A DNA stretch of 18,547 bases, from NCBI GenBank assembly GCA_027019205.1, contig JALUWZ010000039.1:1-18547 (forward strand), read 5' to 3'. Position numbers and translations under genes: made by a program. This document shows, piece by piece, positions 1 to 6,489 of this stretch. The stretch is from Emcibacter sp. Lineage in GTDB: Bacteria > Pseudomonadota > Alphaproteobacteria > Sphingomonadales > Emcibacteraceae. The notes beneath the pieces were generated by a model, which saw nothing but the letters and a program-made list of their open reading frames with translations, was not told the origin of the DNA and made no database searches. Position 1 is the stretch's first letter, and each line of letters begins with the position of its first letter.

Positions 1-966
1 CCCGTCAGAGATTTTTTTGTGGGGCAGGCCGTTGAATTCGGCATATTTGACAGCAAAATGTTTGCACAGCACCCGAATATCCTCGGGCCGGTCTTTCAGG
101 CGGGGAATATTCAGGTTAACCACATTGAGTCGGAACAGCAGGTCTTCCCGGAAGCTGCCTTTCCTGACTTCCTCCTGCAGGTCCCGGTTGGTGGTGGCTA
201 TGATTCTTATGTCAATCCTGACCGTGCTTGATCCCCCGACCCGGTCAAGTTCACGTTCCTGAACCACCCGCAGCAGCTTGGCCTGCAGGCGCGTATCCAT
301 TTCGCTGATTTCATCCAGCAGCAATGTCCCGCCATTGGCTTCCTCGAATTTACCAACCCGGCGGGCTATCGCCCCGGTGAAGGCGCCTTTTTCATGGCCG
401 AACAGCTCGCTTTCCAGCAGATTTTCCGGGATCGCCGCACAATTTACCGCAATGAATGGCTTGTTCTTCCGGCGGCTTTTATTATGGACATAGCGCGCCA
501 TGACCTCTTTGCCGGTGCCACTGTCGCCGGTGATCATGATGCTGGCCTCGCTGGCGGCAATCTGGTCGGCGAGCTTGACCACCTGCATCATGTTGCGGTC
601 ACGATAGACAAATTCATGCTCGTCGACGGAAATGGCGGTCAGGACGGCGGCGATCAGGTCCGGGTCCGGCGGCAGGGGAATATATTCTCTCGCCCCGGCG
701 CGGATGGCGGCGACGGCCTCGTCTGAATTTGAGCCAACCCCGCAGGCCACGGCGGGGGTTGAAATATGTTCGGACGCCAGTTGATCAAGCAGGCCCTTGA
801 TGTCGCATTTAACATCAATCATCAACAGATCAGCGCCCTTTGCGCGGATCAGGGTGAGCGCAGTCGCCTCATCCGGGGCATGGATAACTTTTGCCCCGTT
901 ATTGAGGGCAATTCTGGACGCGGTGGTAAGCTGCCCCTCAAGGGAGCCGACAATGATCAGCCGCAT
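1..966 (-). CDS. flbD: FlbD-like sigma-54-dependent transcriptional activator (partial, 3' end outside window)
   Basis: Activator of late flagellar genes working with sigma-54 RNA polymerase. The first 322 residues are visible; the reading frame is open to the window edge, so the end of the AAA+ domain and any Fis-type DNA-binding helix are missing. Residues 1-110 resemble a receiver but lack the usual N-terminal acidic pair (the sequence there is IIVGSLEG), while Asp51 remains at the usual phospho-acceptor position. The AAA+ domain shows Walker A GDSGTGKE at 147-154, the sigma-54 contact loop GAFTGA at 194-199 and Walker B LLLDE ending at 219. ATG at 966 has AGGGA a few bases upstream. It is the last visible gene of the fliF operon, as in Caulobacter, where FlbD activates hook and filament genes and represses fliF (family knowledge). 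Other NtrC-type flagellar activators are possible, but the position and receiver favour FlbD. Confidence 0.93.
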   Translation of the reverse strand, partial: MRLIIVGSLEGQLTTASRIALNNGAKVIHAPDEATALTLIRAKGADLLMIDVKCDIKGLLDQLASEHISTPAVACGVGSNSDEAVAAIRAGAREYIPLPPDPDLIAAVLTAISVDEHEFVYRDRNMMQVVKLADQIAASEASIMITGDSGTGKEVMARYVHNKSRRKNKPFIAVNCAAIPENLLESELFGHEKGAFTGAIARRVGKFEEANGGTLLLDEISEMDTRLQAKLLRVVQERELDRVGGSSTVRIDIRIIATTNRDLQEEVRKGSFREDLLFRLNVVNLNIPRLKDRPEDIRVLCKHFAVKYAEFNGLPHKKISDG

Positions 967-1005
967 GGATCAATTTCCCTGTGCATAGGGTTATTCTGCA
1001 TGAGG

Positions 1006-1767
1006 TTAATCATAGTAACGGATCCGGTTTTTTTGCGGCAGCATGGCGTTAAGCTGCATTTCGAGGCGCCGGGGGTTTTCCTCGCGGCCAATCGACAGGA
1101 CACCGGTCAGATAGAGCTGGTTCAGGGTCGATTCATTATGGGAATTTCTTTCCGCCTTGGTCGACAGGGGGATCAGGACCATATGGGCAAGAATGGCGCC
1201 GTAAAAGGTGGTCAGCAGGGCCACCGCCATGGCCGGGCCGATGGTGCTCGGGTCGCTGAGATGACCCAGCATCTGCACCAGTCCGACCAGAGTGCCGATC
1301 AGGCCCATGGCCGGAGCCACTTCCGCTGCCCGGCGCAGCAGGTCAACGCTTTTTGTCTGAATGCTGGCGGTGGAATATATCTCCTGCCGGAGGATGCCTT
1401 CTATCTCTTCGGCCTTGGCGCCGTCCACGGTCAGTTCCAGCCCCTTTTGCAGGAACGGCTCGTCATCAAAGGATTTGCTGGCCTGTTCGAGGGTGATAAT
1501 TCCGCCGGAGCGCGCCTTTTCGGCAATCTGGATCATGGTGACGCCGATTTCCTGGGGATCCTGCGGGGTATAGGTCATCAGGCGCCACAGGGCAGTGGGA
1601 ATATGGGTCAGGTCTTTCAGGGAAAAGCTGACAACCGTGATTGCCATCGTCCCGCCGATAACAATCAGGATTGACTGCATATTTACAAAATCCATCGGCG
1701 AGCCGCCATAAAGCATTGCCGTCACAATCAGCCCGAATCCCACTAATATGCCAAGGAGTGTAATCAC
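1006..1767 (-). CDS. motA: Flagellar stator subunit MotA/PomA family
   Basis: Inner-membrane stator subunit that, with a MotB/PomB partner, forms the ion channel turning the rotor. The protein has 253 residues, the same size class as PomA. Hydrophobic segments lie near residues 2-22, 30-48, 150-168 and 176-201. The cytoplasmic loop keeps Arg86 (EKARSGG) and Glu94, the type of charged residues that contact FliG. The signature APAMGLIGTLVGL begins at 151 and contains the conserved proline; AVALLTTFYGA follows at 181. It resembles PomA more than E. coli MotA, which may hint at sodium coupling, but the ion cannot be settled without the partner. Start is GTG at 1767 with AGGA 8 bases upstream; no better ATG is near. 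It lies between fliN and flbD, and no motB is seen in the window. Confidence 0.93.
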   Translation of the reverse strand: MITLLGILVGFGLIVTAMLYGGSPMDFVNMQSILIVIGGTMAITVVSFSLKDLTHIPTALWRLMTYTPQDPQEIGVTMIQIAEKARSGGIITLEQASKSFDDEPFLQKGLELTVDGAKAEEIEGILRQEIYSTASIQTKSVDLLRRAAEVAPAMGLIGTLVGLVQMLGHLSDPSTIGPAMAVALLTTFYGAILAHMVLIPLSTKAERNSHNESTLNQLYLTGVLSIGREENPRRLEMQLNAMLPQKNRIRYYD

Positions 1768-1809
1768 CTGTCTGTTCCTGTTTCTATTGCTGTTTCCGAC
1801 ATTATCTGC

Positions 1810-2154
1810 CTATTCGTTCGCCTTGATTATTTCGGTCATGGTGATGCCAAGCTTTTCTTCCAGAAGGACAACCTCTCCCCGGGCGACAAGCCGGTTGTTA
1901 ACGTAAATATCAATCGCCTCGCCGACTTTCCTGTCCAGTTCAACCACCGATCCCGACCCAAGTTTCAGCAGCTGGCTGATGGTCAGTTTGGTTATGCCAA
2001 GCACGGCAGATACCTTTACCGGGACGTCAAAAACGGCATCAAGGTCACCGGCCCCTTCCCCGCCTTCCGGCGGGGTTTGTGCCGGGGGTTCCTGCTCTGC
2101 GGCGGCCCCGTCCTGATCCAATTCCTGCCAATCCATATTCTCTGTATCAGACAT
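1810..2154 (-). CDS. fliN: Flagellar motor switch protein FliN
   Basis: C-ring component at the cytoplasmic base of the motor, involved in switching and in docking FliH and the export apparatus (family knowledge). The protein has 114 residues. Residues 1-37 are acidic, rich in Gln, Pro and Gly, and probably disordered. Residues 38-110 form the SpoA/FliN domain, with VFDVPVKVSAVLG near 41-53, LLKLGSGSVVELD near 62-74 and the ending VNNRLVARGEVV...KLGITMTEII. The start is ATG at 2154. The ribosome site is weak; GGG lies about 13 bases upstream. It sits between fliH (78-base gap, AT-rich) and motA (42-base gap), all on the minus strand. No fliM is in the window. Confidence 0.95.
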   Translation of the reverse strand: MSDTENMDWQELDQDGAAAEQEPPAQTPPEGGEGAGDLDAVFDVPVKVSAVLGITKLTISQLLKLGSGSVVELDRKVGEAIDIYVNNRLVARGEVVLLEEKLGITMTEIIKANE

Positions 2155-2232
2155 TAGCTGCTAGCCCTTAATAAATTATTGTCATAAGCCGTTATACTGC
2201 ATAAATTCTTTAAATAAGCTTTTTTTGATTTC

Positions 2233-2892
2233 TCAGCCGCTAATAGTCTCGGATATTATGCCGTTTTGCGGGTCAATCTCGCTGGTTGGCGAGATATTGC
2301 CCCCCCCGGGCGCATCAATAAAAAGCTGAACCGTATTTTTCACGGTTGCCATAAGGCTGTCAAAATCCCGGTCAACCCCGCCATTGGCCCACTCTACCCG
2401 GCAATCGCTGATATGAGCCATTGGCGAGCTGATCAGCACAACCTGTCCGGCAAATCCCTGTGCATGTTTCATATTGTCCAGCCTGTCCTGCAGGTCTGGC
2501 AGGATGGTTTCGTCCACCCGGATCACCAGCCGTGGTTCCAGCGGGCTGGACCTGAGGCATTGTTCAACCAGCAGCTCAATCTCGCTGAGCGGGGTTTTCT
2601 CCACCAGGGCCGGGGCCAGCTTTTCAATGATGGTAAAGGCAAGCTTTGCGGCCTCCTTATTCATCAGGGAAATCTGTTCGTCCTGGCGGTTGGCAAGATT
2701 CTGTGCGGCTGTCAGGATATTCCGGAGCAGCTCATTGCTGTCCTGTTCCAGACTGCCGAGAATTTCAGCCCGGCCTGCTTCCCGACCCTGTTCAAAGGCC
2801 GCCAGGCGGATTTCCTCTATTTTACCCTGGCTGAGGCTGCCACCGGTATCATTTTCGAAATCATCGTCAAAGGTATATTTAATGGCACTCAT
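2233..2892 (-). CDS. fliH: Flagellar export ATPase regulator FliH (FlbE-like)
   Basis: Cytoplasmic protein that binds the FliI ATPase and brings it to the export gate and to FliN (family knowledge). The protein has 219 residues. The N-terminus has the aromatic/acidic patch YTFDDDFE (6-13) seen in alphaproteobacterial FliH/FlbE. Residues about 24-95 are charged and helical, probably coiled coil, with the Gly-spaced stretch FEQGREAGRAE at 33-43. The C-terminal half (about 100-195) is the FliH/V-ATPase E-like part, with DCRVEWANGGVDRD at 163-176 as signature. A Gly/Pro/Asn-rich tail follows. Position between fliG and fliN matches flbE of Caulobacter. Start ATG at 2892 is 20 bases after the fliG stop; its ribosome site is weak (AGGA about 12 bases away), so coupling to fliG translation is likely. 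Confidence 0.88.
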   Translation of the reverse strand: MSAIKYTFDDDFENDTGGSLSQGKIEEIRLAAFEQGREAGRAEILGSLEQDSNELLRNILTAAQNLANRQDEQISLMNKEAAKLAFTIIEKLAPALVEKTPLSEIELLVEQCLRSSPLEPRLVIRVDETILPDLQDRLDNMKHAQGFAGQVVLISSPMAHISDCRVEWANGGVDRDFDSLMATVKNTVQLFIDAPGGGNISPTSEIDPQNGIISETISG

Positions 2893-2912
2893 GGTTAGGG
2901 TAAATCCTGTTC

Positions 2913-3935
2913 CTAGTAAATCAGTTCATCTTCGCTTTTTGAATCATTGAGGACGATTTCACCGCTGTCTGCAAGATCCTTGGCGACAGTGACGATTTCC
3001 ATCTGGGCCTCATCAACATCTTTCAGCCGTACCGGACCCATGGCCTCCATATCCTCTTTGAGAATTTTGGCGGCCCGTTCGGACATATTGCTGAAGAACA
3101 TATCACGGACCTTGTCAGACGCCCCCTTCATGGCCAGCCCGAGCCGGTCCTTGTCAATGCCGCGAAGCAGGGTCTGCACCCCGGTGGCATCAAGATTCTG
3201 CAGATCATCAAAGGTAAACATCAGGGCGCGGACTTTTTCCGCACTTTCCCGGTTGCGGTCTTCCAGTGCGGTAAGAAACCGGGTTTCCGCCGCCCGGTCG
3301 AGATAGTTGAAAATCTCGGCAATGGTTTCATGGCTGTCCTTGCGGCTGGTTTTCGCCAGATTATTCATAAATTCGATGCGTAAAGTCTGTTCCACCTTGT
3401 CAAGAATATCCTTCTGGACCGGTTCCATCCTGAGCATCCGCTGCACCACTTCCATGGAAAATTCATCGGGCAGGACGCTGAGGACAGCGGCAGCATGTTC
3501 GGGCTTTATTTTTGACAGCACCACGGACACCGTCTGCGGATATTCATTCTTGAGGTAGGTGGCAAGGACCATTTCATTGACATTGCCGAGCTTGTCCCAC
3601 ATGGTGCGTCCGGCTGGCCCGCGAATTTCCTCCATGATCTGGTTGACCCGGTCACTTGGCAGCATCTTGCCGAGCAGTCTTTCGGTATTGTCAAAATTGC
3701 CGGTCAGCGAGCCGACCGATGACACCCCGTTGGCAAAATCAAGGAACAGATCCTCAATCACCTTGGACTCAACCGCACCGAGAGACGACATGGCGAGCGA
3801 CAATTCCTTGACCTCATCATCTTCCAGAAGATTCCAGATGATCGAGCCATTTTCTTCCCCCAGCGCCAGCATGAGGGCGGCGGCTTTATCCGGGTTTGAC
3901 AAGTCAGAGACCCGGCTGATTTTTGATCCTGTCAT
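2913..3935 (-). CDS. fliG: Flagellar motor switch protein FliG
   Basis: Rotor protein that binds FliF with its N-terminal domain and receives torque from the stator through its C-terminal domain. The protein has 340 residues, the normal size. An EYPQ motif (EHPQ-type surface that contacts FliM) is at 131-134. The torque region keeps Lys270, Arg287, the Glu294-Asp295 acidic pair and Arg303 in SERAAKILKEDMEAMGPVRL (285-304); E. coli has Asp-Asp at the acidic pair. The protein ends EDELIY, as is common in alphaproteobacteria. It is separated from fliF by only 6 bases, which suggests translational coupling. The stop is 20 bases from fliH. Confidence 0.97.
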   Translation of the reverse strand: MTGSKISRVSDLSNPDKAAALMLALGEENGSIIWNLLEDDEVKELSLAMSSLGAVESKVIEDLFLDFANGVSSVGSLTGNFDNTERLLGKMLPSDRVNQIMEEIRGPAGRTMWDKLGNVNEMVLATYLKNEYPQTVSVVLSKIKPEHAAAVLSVLPDEFSMEVVQRMLRMEPVQKDILDKVEQTLRIEFMNNLAKTSRKDSHETIAEIFNYLDRAAETRFLTALEDRNRESAEKVRALMFTFDDLQNLDATGVQTLLRGIDKDRLGLAMKGASDKVRDMFFSNMSERAAKILKEDMEAMGPVRLKDVDEAQMEIVTVAKDLADSGEIVLNDSKSEDELIY

Positions 3936-3941
3936 TTCATA

Positions 3942-5657
3942 TTATCCGTATAACCAGCTTCTGACGACAGCGGCGGATTCTTCCGGGTGCCGTTCCACAA
4001 GTTCCCCGACTTTCTTCAGGGCGGTGGCTTGTATTTTTCCTTCTACTGCGGCGACATCAATGGCGGAATCTATGGCACCGGGCTGTTGGGCAATCTCACG
4101 CGAAGACAATTGCCTGCCCTGTTCATCAACCAGCGCGACCGGCGCGGCGGGCGCCCCGGCGTCACCCGGAGGCGAGAGTGCCTGCTGTTGCCCCGGCGGC
4201 AATTGTGCCTGCCCCTCCCCGCCTTCGAGCAGGGCGGTTTGCGGCACATAGGCCCCGGGCGGCGAGGTCAGGAACTTGATCAGGGGCCGCAGGGCAAAGA
4301 AGATGACCAGAATACTGATCAGCATCAGGCCGCCAAGCTCGATAAAGCGCATGATGTCGGCCCTGGTAAAATTAAACAGGCTTTCCTCGGCGGCCTGTTC
4401 ACCGTAATCAACCGGGGCAAATTTCATATTGACGATCTGAACTGTATCGCCCCGCTCTTTATCATAGCCAATGGTGGATTTGACCAGATTTTCCAGTTTT
4501 TTCAGATCCTCCGCACTGCGGGGCTGGTAGGTTGGCGGCTTGCCATCACCGGCATCCTTGTATATCCCGTCAACCAGCACGGCGACGGTGATTTTCTTGA
4601 TGGTGCCGGCCTCATGAATCTGGGTGCGGATGGTTTTGGAATTAAGATAATTTGTTGTGGTTGATGTTGTGCTGTCGCTGGACTGGTTTTTAATTGCCGG
4701 ACTTTCTGCTTTCTTCTGGTCCTGACCGGGCAGGTTATTATTGACCGAAACCGTTTTTTCGTCGGCATTTTCCTTGTTGTTACTGATTTTTTCCTTGCTG
4801 GATTCGGACAGGATCACCTGGGTATCGGGGTCATAGATCTCTGAATTACTGGTGATGCGGTTCATGTCCAGTTCGGCACTGACCTCCGCCCGGACCTTGC
4901 CAAGGCCGACAGTTTTTTCAAGCAGGGTTTCAATCTGGCCCCGCAGGCGGCTTTCCATGGAAATTTTCTTCTCTTCCAGGGATTGCGATACCATGGATGC
5001 GGTATCTCCCGATGATCCGCGAGCCAGCAGCGATCCTCTCTGGTCAACTATGGAAATGCGTTCCGGCTGCAGGCCGGGGACCGCCGCTGAAACCAGATTC
5101 TGAATGGCCATGATCTCATTACGGGATATGCGGCCCGCCGGGGATTTAATGAATATACTCGCCGTTGCCTTACGGCTTTCACTGCTGAACAGATGCCGTT
5201 CGGGCAGAACCAGATGAATACGGGCGCTGGTGACATTTTCGAGGGATTGTATCGTCCGGGCCAGTTCCCCCTCGAGCGCCCGCAGGCGGTTTATATTCTG
5301 GACAAAGCTGGTGGCCCCGAGGGAATCACTGCGATCAAAAATCTCGTAGCCCAGCGAGCCGCCGCTGGTCAGGCCCTGTTCGGCAACAGAAATCCGGATG
5401 CGGTTGACCATATTGTCCGGCACCAGGATCGTACTGCCATCCCCCACCAGTTTATAGGGCGTGTTCTGGGCTTCCAGACTTTGAACGATTTTGGATGAAT
5501 CGGATAAATCAAGACCGCTGAATAACAAGGCCATATTTGGCGTTGACAGCCTGATCGACAGAAAAACAAAAAAGCCAATGGTAATTGCGGCGACCGTTGC
5601 CATCGCCGCCAGCCGTGCGGGACCCAAAGTTCTGAAAAATTCTGCCAAGCCATTCAC
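3942..5657 (-). CDS. fliF: Flagellar MS-ring protein FliF
   Basis: Forms the MS ring in the inner membrane, the base on which rotor and export gate assemble. The protein has 571 residues, the usual size. Transmembrane segment 1 is at about 15-36. The ring-building YscJ/FliF domain covers about 40-230, with LARTIQSLENVTSARIHLVL near 132-151 typical. A variable, Ser/Asn/Lys-rich stretch at 285-340 is followed by beta-rich sequence. Segment 2 is at about 440-457. The cytoplasmic C-terminal tail ends in ALKKVGELVERHPEESAAVV and a final RSWLYG, the FliG-binding helix. Start is GTG at 5657 with AGGA 9 bases upstream; there is no ATG in a better place. It is the first gene of the minus-strand early operon, and its promoter region carries CtrA-like and palindromic sites. 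Confidence 0.97.
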   Translation of the reverse strand: MNGLAEFFRTLGPARLAAMATVAAITIGFFVFLSIRLSTPNMALLFSGLDLSDSSKIVQSLEAQNTPYKLVGDGSTILVPDNMVNRIRISVAEQGLTSGGSLGYEIFDRSDSLGATSFVQNINRLRALEGELARTIQSLENVTSARIHLVLPERHLFSSESRKATASIFIKSPAGRISRNEIMAIQNLVSAAVPGLQPERISIVDQRGSLLARGSSGDTASMVSQSLEEKKISMESRLRGQIETLLEKTVGLGKVRAEVSAELDMNRITSNSEIYDPDTQVILSESSKEKISNNKENADEKTVSVNNNLPGQDQKKAESPAIKNQSSDSTTSTTTNYLNSKTIRTQIHEAGTIKKITVAVLVDGIYKDAGDGKPPTYQPRSAEDLKKLENLVKSTIGYDKERGDTVQIVNMKFAPVDYGEQAAEESLFNFTRADIMRFIELGGLMLISILVIFFALRPLIKFLTSPPGAYVPQTALLEGGEGQAQLPPGQQQALSPPGDAGAPAAPVALVDEQGRQLSSREIAQQPGAIDSAIDVAAVEGKIQATALKKVGELVERHPEESAAVVRSWLYG

Positions 5658-5749
5658 AGTAAGGTTTCCTGATAAACTTTATTAATTATAATATAACCTG
5701 ATACTCACTGACATTATTCCGCCCTCAAAGCGCAAAGTCCGTCCGTTCG

Positions 5750-5788
5750 ATATCAAGTTTACCAATTATTAAGTAAACAAGAGGTTAA
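5750..5788 (-). promoter_or_regulatory. Putative CtrA-controlled fliF promoter
   Basis: On the minus strand TTAA (5788-5785), seven bases, then TTTAC (5777-5773) fits the CtrA pattern TTAA-N7-TTAAC with one mismatch. Seventeen bases further comes TGATAT (5755-5750), a plausible -10, so the CtrA box would overlap the -35 position as in class II flagellar promoters. The predicted RNA start near 5743 leaves a leader of about 85 bases before the GTG of fliF. The match is seen in sequence; CtrA control is inferred from the family pattern. Confidence 0.55.
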
Positions 5789-5791
5789 TGG

Positions 5792-5810
5792 TAGGCAAAT
5801 TTTGCCTAGC
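5792..5810. promoter_or_regulatory. Perfect palindrome, candidate FlbD (ftr-like) site upstream of fliF
   Basis: TAGGCAAA-T-TTTGCCTA is a perfect 8-bp inverted repeat around one base (5792-5808), followed by GC. The core GGCAA-N3-TTGCCTAGC recurs upstream of flgK (10843-10859). It lies 3 bases from the CtrA-like box. In Caulobacter FlbD represses fliF through a site of this general kind next to the CtrA site (family knowledge); identity with an FlbD site is inferred. Confidence 0.5.
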
Positions 5811-5925
5811 AGGCCTGAAAAATATGTTGACATTTAAAAAAATGAGGGTTTCCAACATGTCTGTGATCAGGAAATTTTTTTAAAAAATATTATTGCGGGC
5901 TACTTTTCCGGTAATTTTATGATTC

Positions 5926-5982
5926 AGACAAAAATTAACCATAAGAATCACATCTTATAGTTAATTCAATTTATTTTTGTCT
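5926..5982. repeat. Imperfect inverted repeat downstream of sciP with TTAAC half-sites
   Basis: AGACAAAAAT (5926-5935) pairs with ATTTTTGTCT (5973-5982). Inside, TTAAC (5935-5939) pairs with GTTAA (5960-5964), and ATAAGA (5941-5946) with TCTTAT (5953-5958) around a 6-base loop; one mismatch and an unpaired stretch of about 8 bases on one side interrupt it. It starts 14 bases after the sciP stop and ends in a T-run in the sciP direction, so it may end the sciP RNA. It also contains TTAACCAT, a typical CtrA half-site. Confidence 0.45.
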
Positions 5983-5996
5983 ATATGTAGTATGAC

Positions 5997-6296
5997 TCAG
6001 TTATTGAACCTGTGGGATGAATTTTCCCGGTAATCCTGAACACGGGTTACCCGAAGGCCGAGAAGCCCGTCTTTGTCAATGGCCCGCTGCCATGACAGGA
6101 ACTCTTCCACCGACAGGGTATATTTCTCGCAGGCATCCTCCAGAGACAGCAGTCCGCCCCGGACCGCCGCGACAACCTCGGCCTTGCGCCGGATGACCCA
6201 GCGTTTGGTATTGGTCGGCGGAAGATCTTCCAGCGTCAGCGGCTCGCCTGTCGGCCCCAAAACAGGTGAAGCAGACATATTTTCAAATCTACTCAT
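5997..6296 (-). CDS. sciP: SciP, small CtrA-inhibitory protein (DUF1153 family)
   Basis: Small helix-turn-helix protein that in Caulobacter binds CtrA and blocks transcription of CtrA-activated genes, including flagellar ones, in G1 cells (family knowledge). The protein has 99 residues. The highly conserved core runs from about residue 13 to 91: GPTGEPLTLEDLPPTNTKRW (14-33), then VIRRKAEVVAAVRGGLLS, then DACEKYTLSVEEFLSWQRAI and a final VQDY. A short Asn/Ser/His-rich tail follows. Start ATG at 6296 has GGAG about 11 bases upstream; the next in-frame ATG (codon 7) lacks a site. It is transcribed alone between flgE and fliF, the same neighbourhood I recall for Caulobacter sciP. A CtrA-like box lies upstream, which would make a feedback loop. 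Confidence 0.93.
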   Translation of the reverse strand: MSRFENMSASPVLGPTGEPLTLEDLPPTNTKRWVIRRKAEVVAAVRGGLLSLEDACEKYTLSVEEFLSWQRAIDKDGLLGLRVTRVQDYRENSSHRFNN

Positions 6297-6374
6297 TATA
6301 TACTCATCTCCGGTAACATTTACACATGCCAGCCAGAGTAACGTGAAGCCTTTAAAAAAAACCTAATGAACGAG

Positions 6375-6390
6375 GTTAATTTGTCATAAA
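6375..6390 (-). promoter_or_regulatory. Putative CtrA box upstream of sciP
   Basis: On the minus strand the sequence reads TTTA, seven bases, TTAAC, one mismatch from TTAA-N7-TTAAC. It lies about 80 bases before the sciP ATG. CtrA drives sciP in Caulobacter (family knowledge); the link here is inferred from the motif and position. Confidence 0.45.
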
Positions 6391-6437
6391 CAATAGATAA
6401 AAATTTTATTGAATTGGTATTTCAGGCAAACACAACG

Positions 6438-6471
6438 CCTGAGCCGCCGGTAATATTTCCGGCGGCTCAGG
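6438..6471 (-). terminator. Hairpin terminator after flgE
   Basis: A perfect 13-bp stem, CCTGAGCCGCCGG (6438-6450) with CCGGCGGCTCAGG (6459-6471), and an 8-base AT loop. It begins 19 bases past the flgE stop. No clear U-run follows on the minus strand, so it may be a weak intrinsic terminator or a 3'-end-stabilising hairpin separating the hook operon from sciP. Confidence 0.7.
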
Positions 6472-6489
6472 GGGTAACTATCTGATATA

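Larger units (their letters stand above)
5658..5996. other. 339-bp intergenic region sciP-fliF
   Basis: No convincing gene was seen. The stretch is AT-rich and holds, from the fliF side, a candidate -10 (5750-5755), a CtrA-like box (5773-5788), a perfect 17-bp palindrome (5792-5808), a T7A6 run near 5875-5887 and a long imperfect inverted repeat just after the sciP stop (5926-5982). It is best read as the fliF operon control region plus the sciP 3' end. Confidence 0.7.

Noticed and set aside
766..1674. 302-codon plus-strand ORF
   Set aside because: It lies antisense to flbD and motA, both clearly conserved; its His/Gln/Gly-rich translation matches no family.
6422..6442. TCAGGC-N9-GCCTGA as a third FlbD-type site
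   Set aside because: The spacing between arms differs (9 instead of 7 between AGGC and GCCT) and the right arm overlaps the flgE terminator stem.
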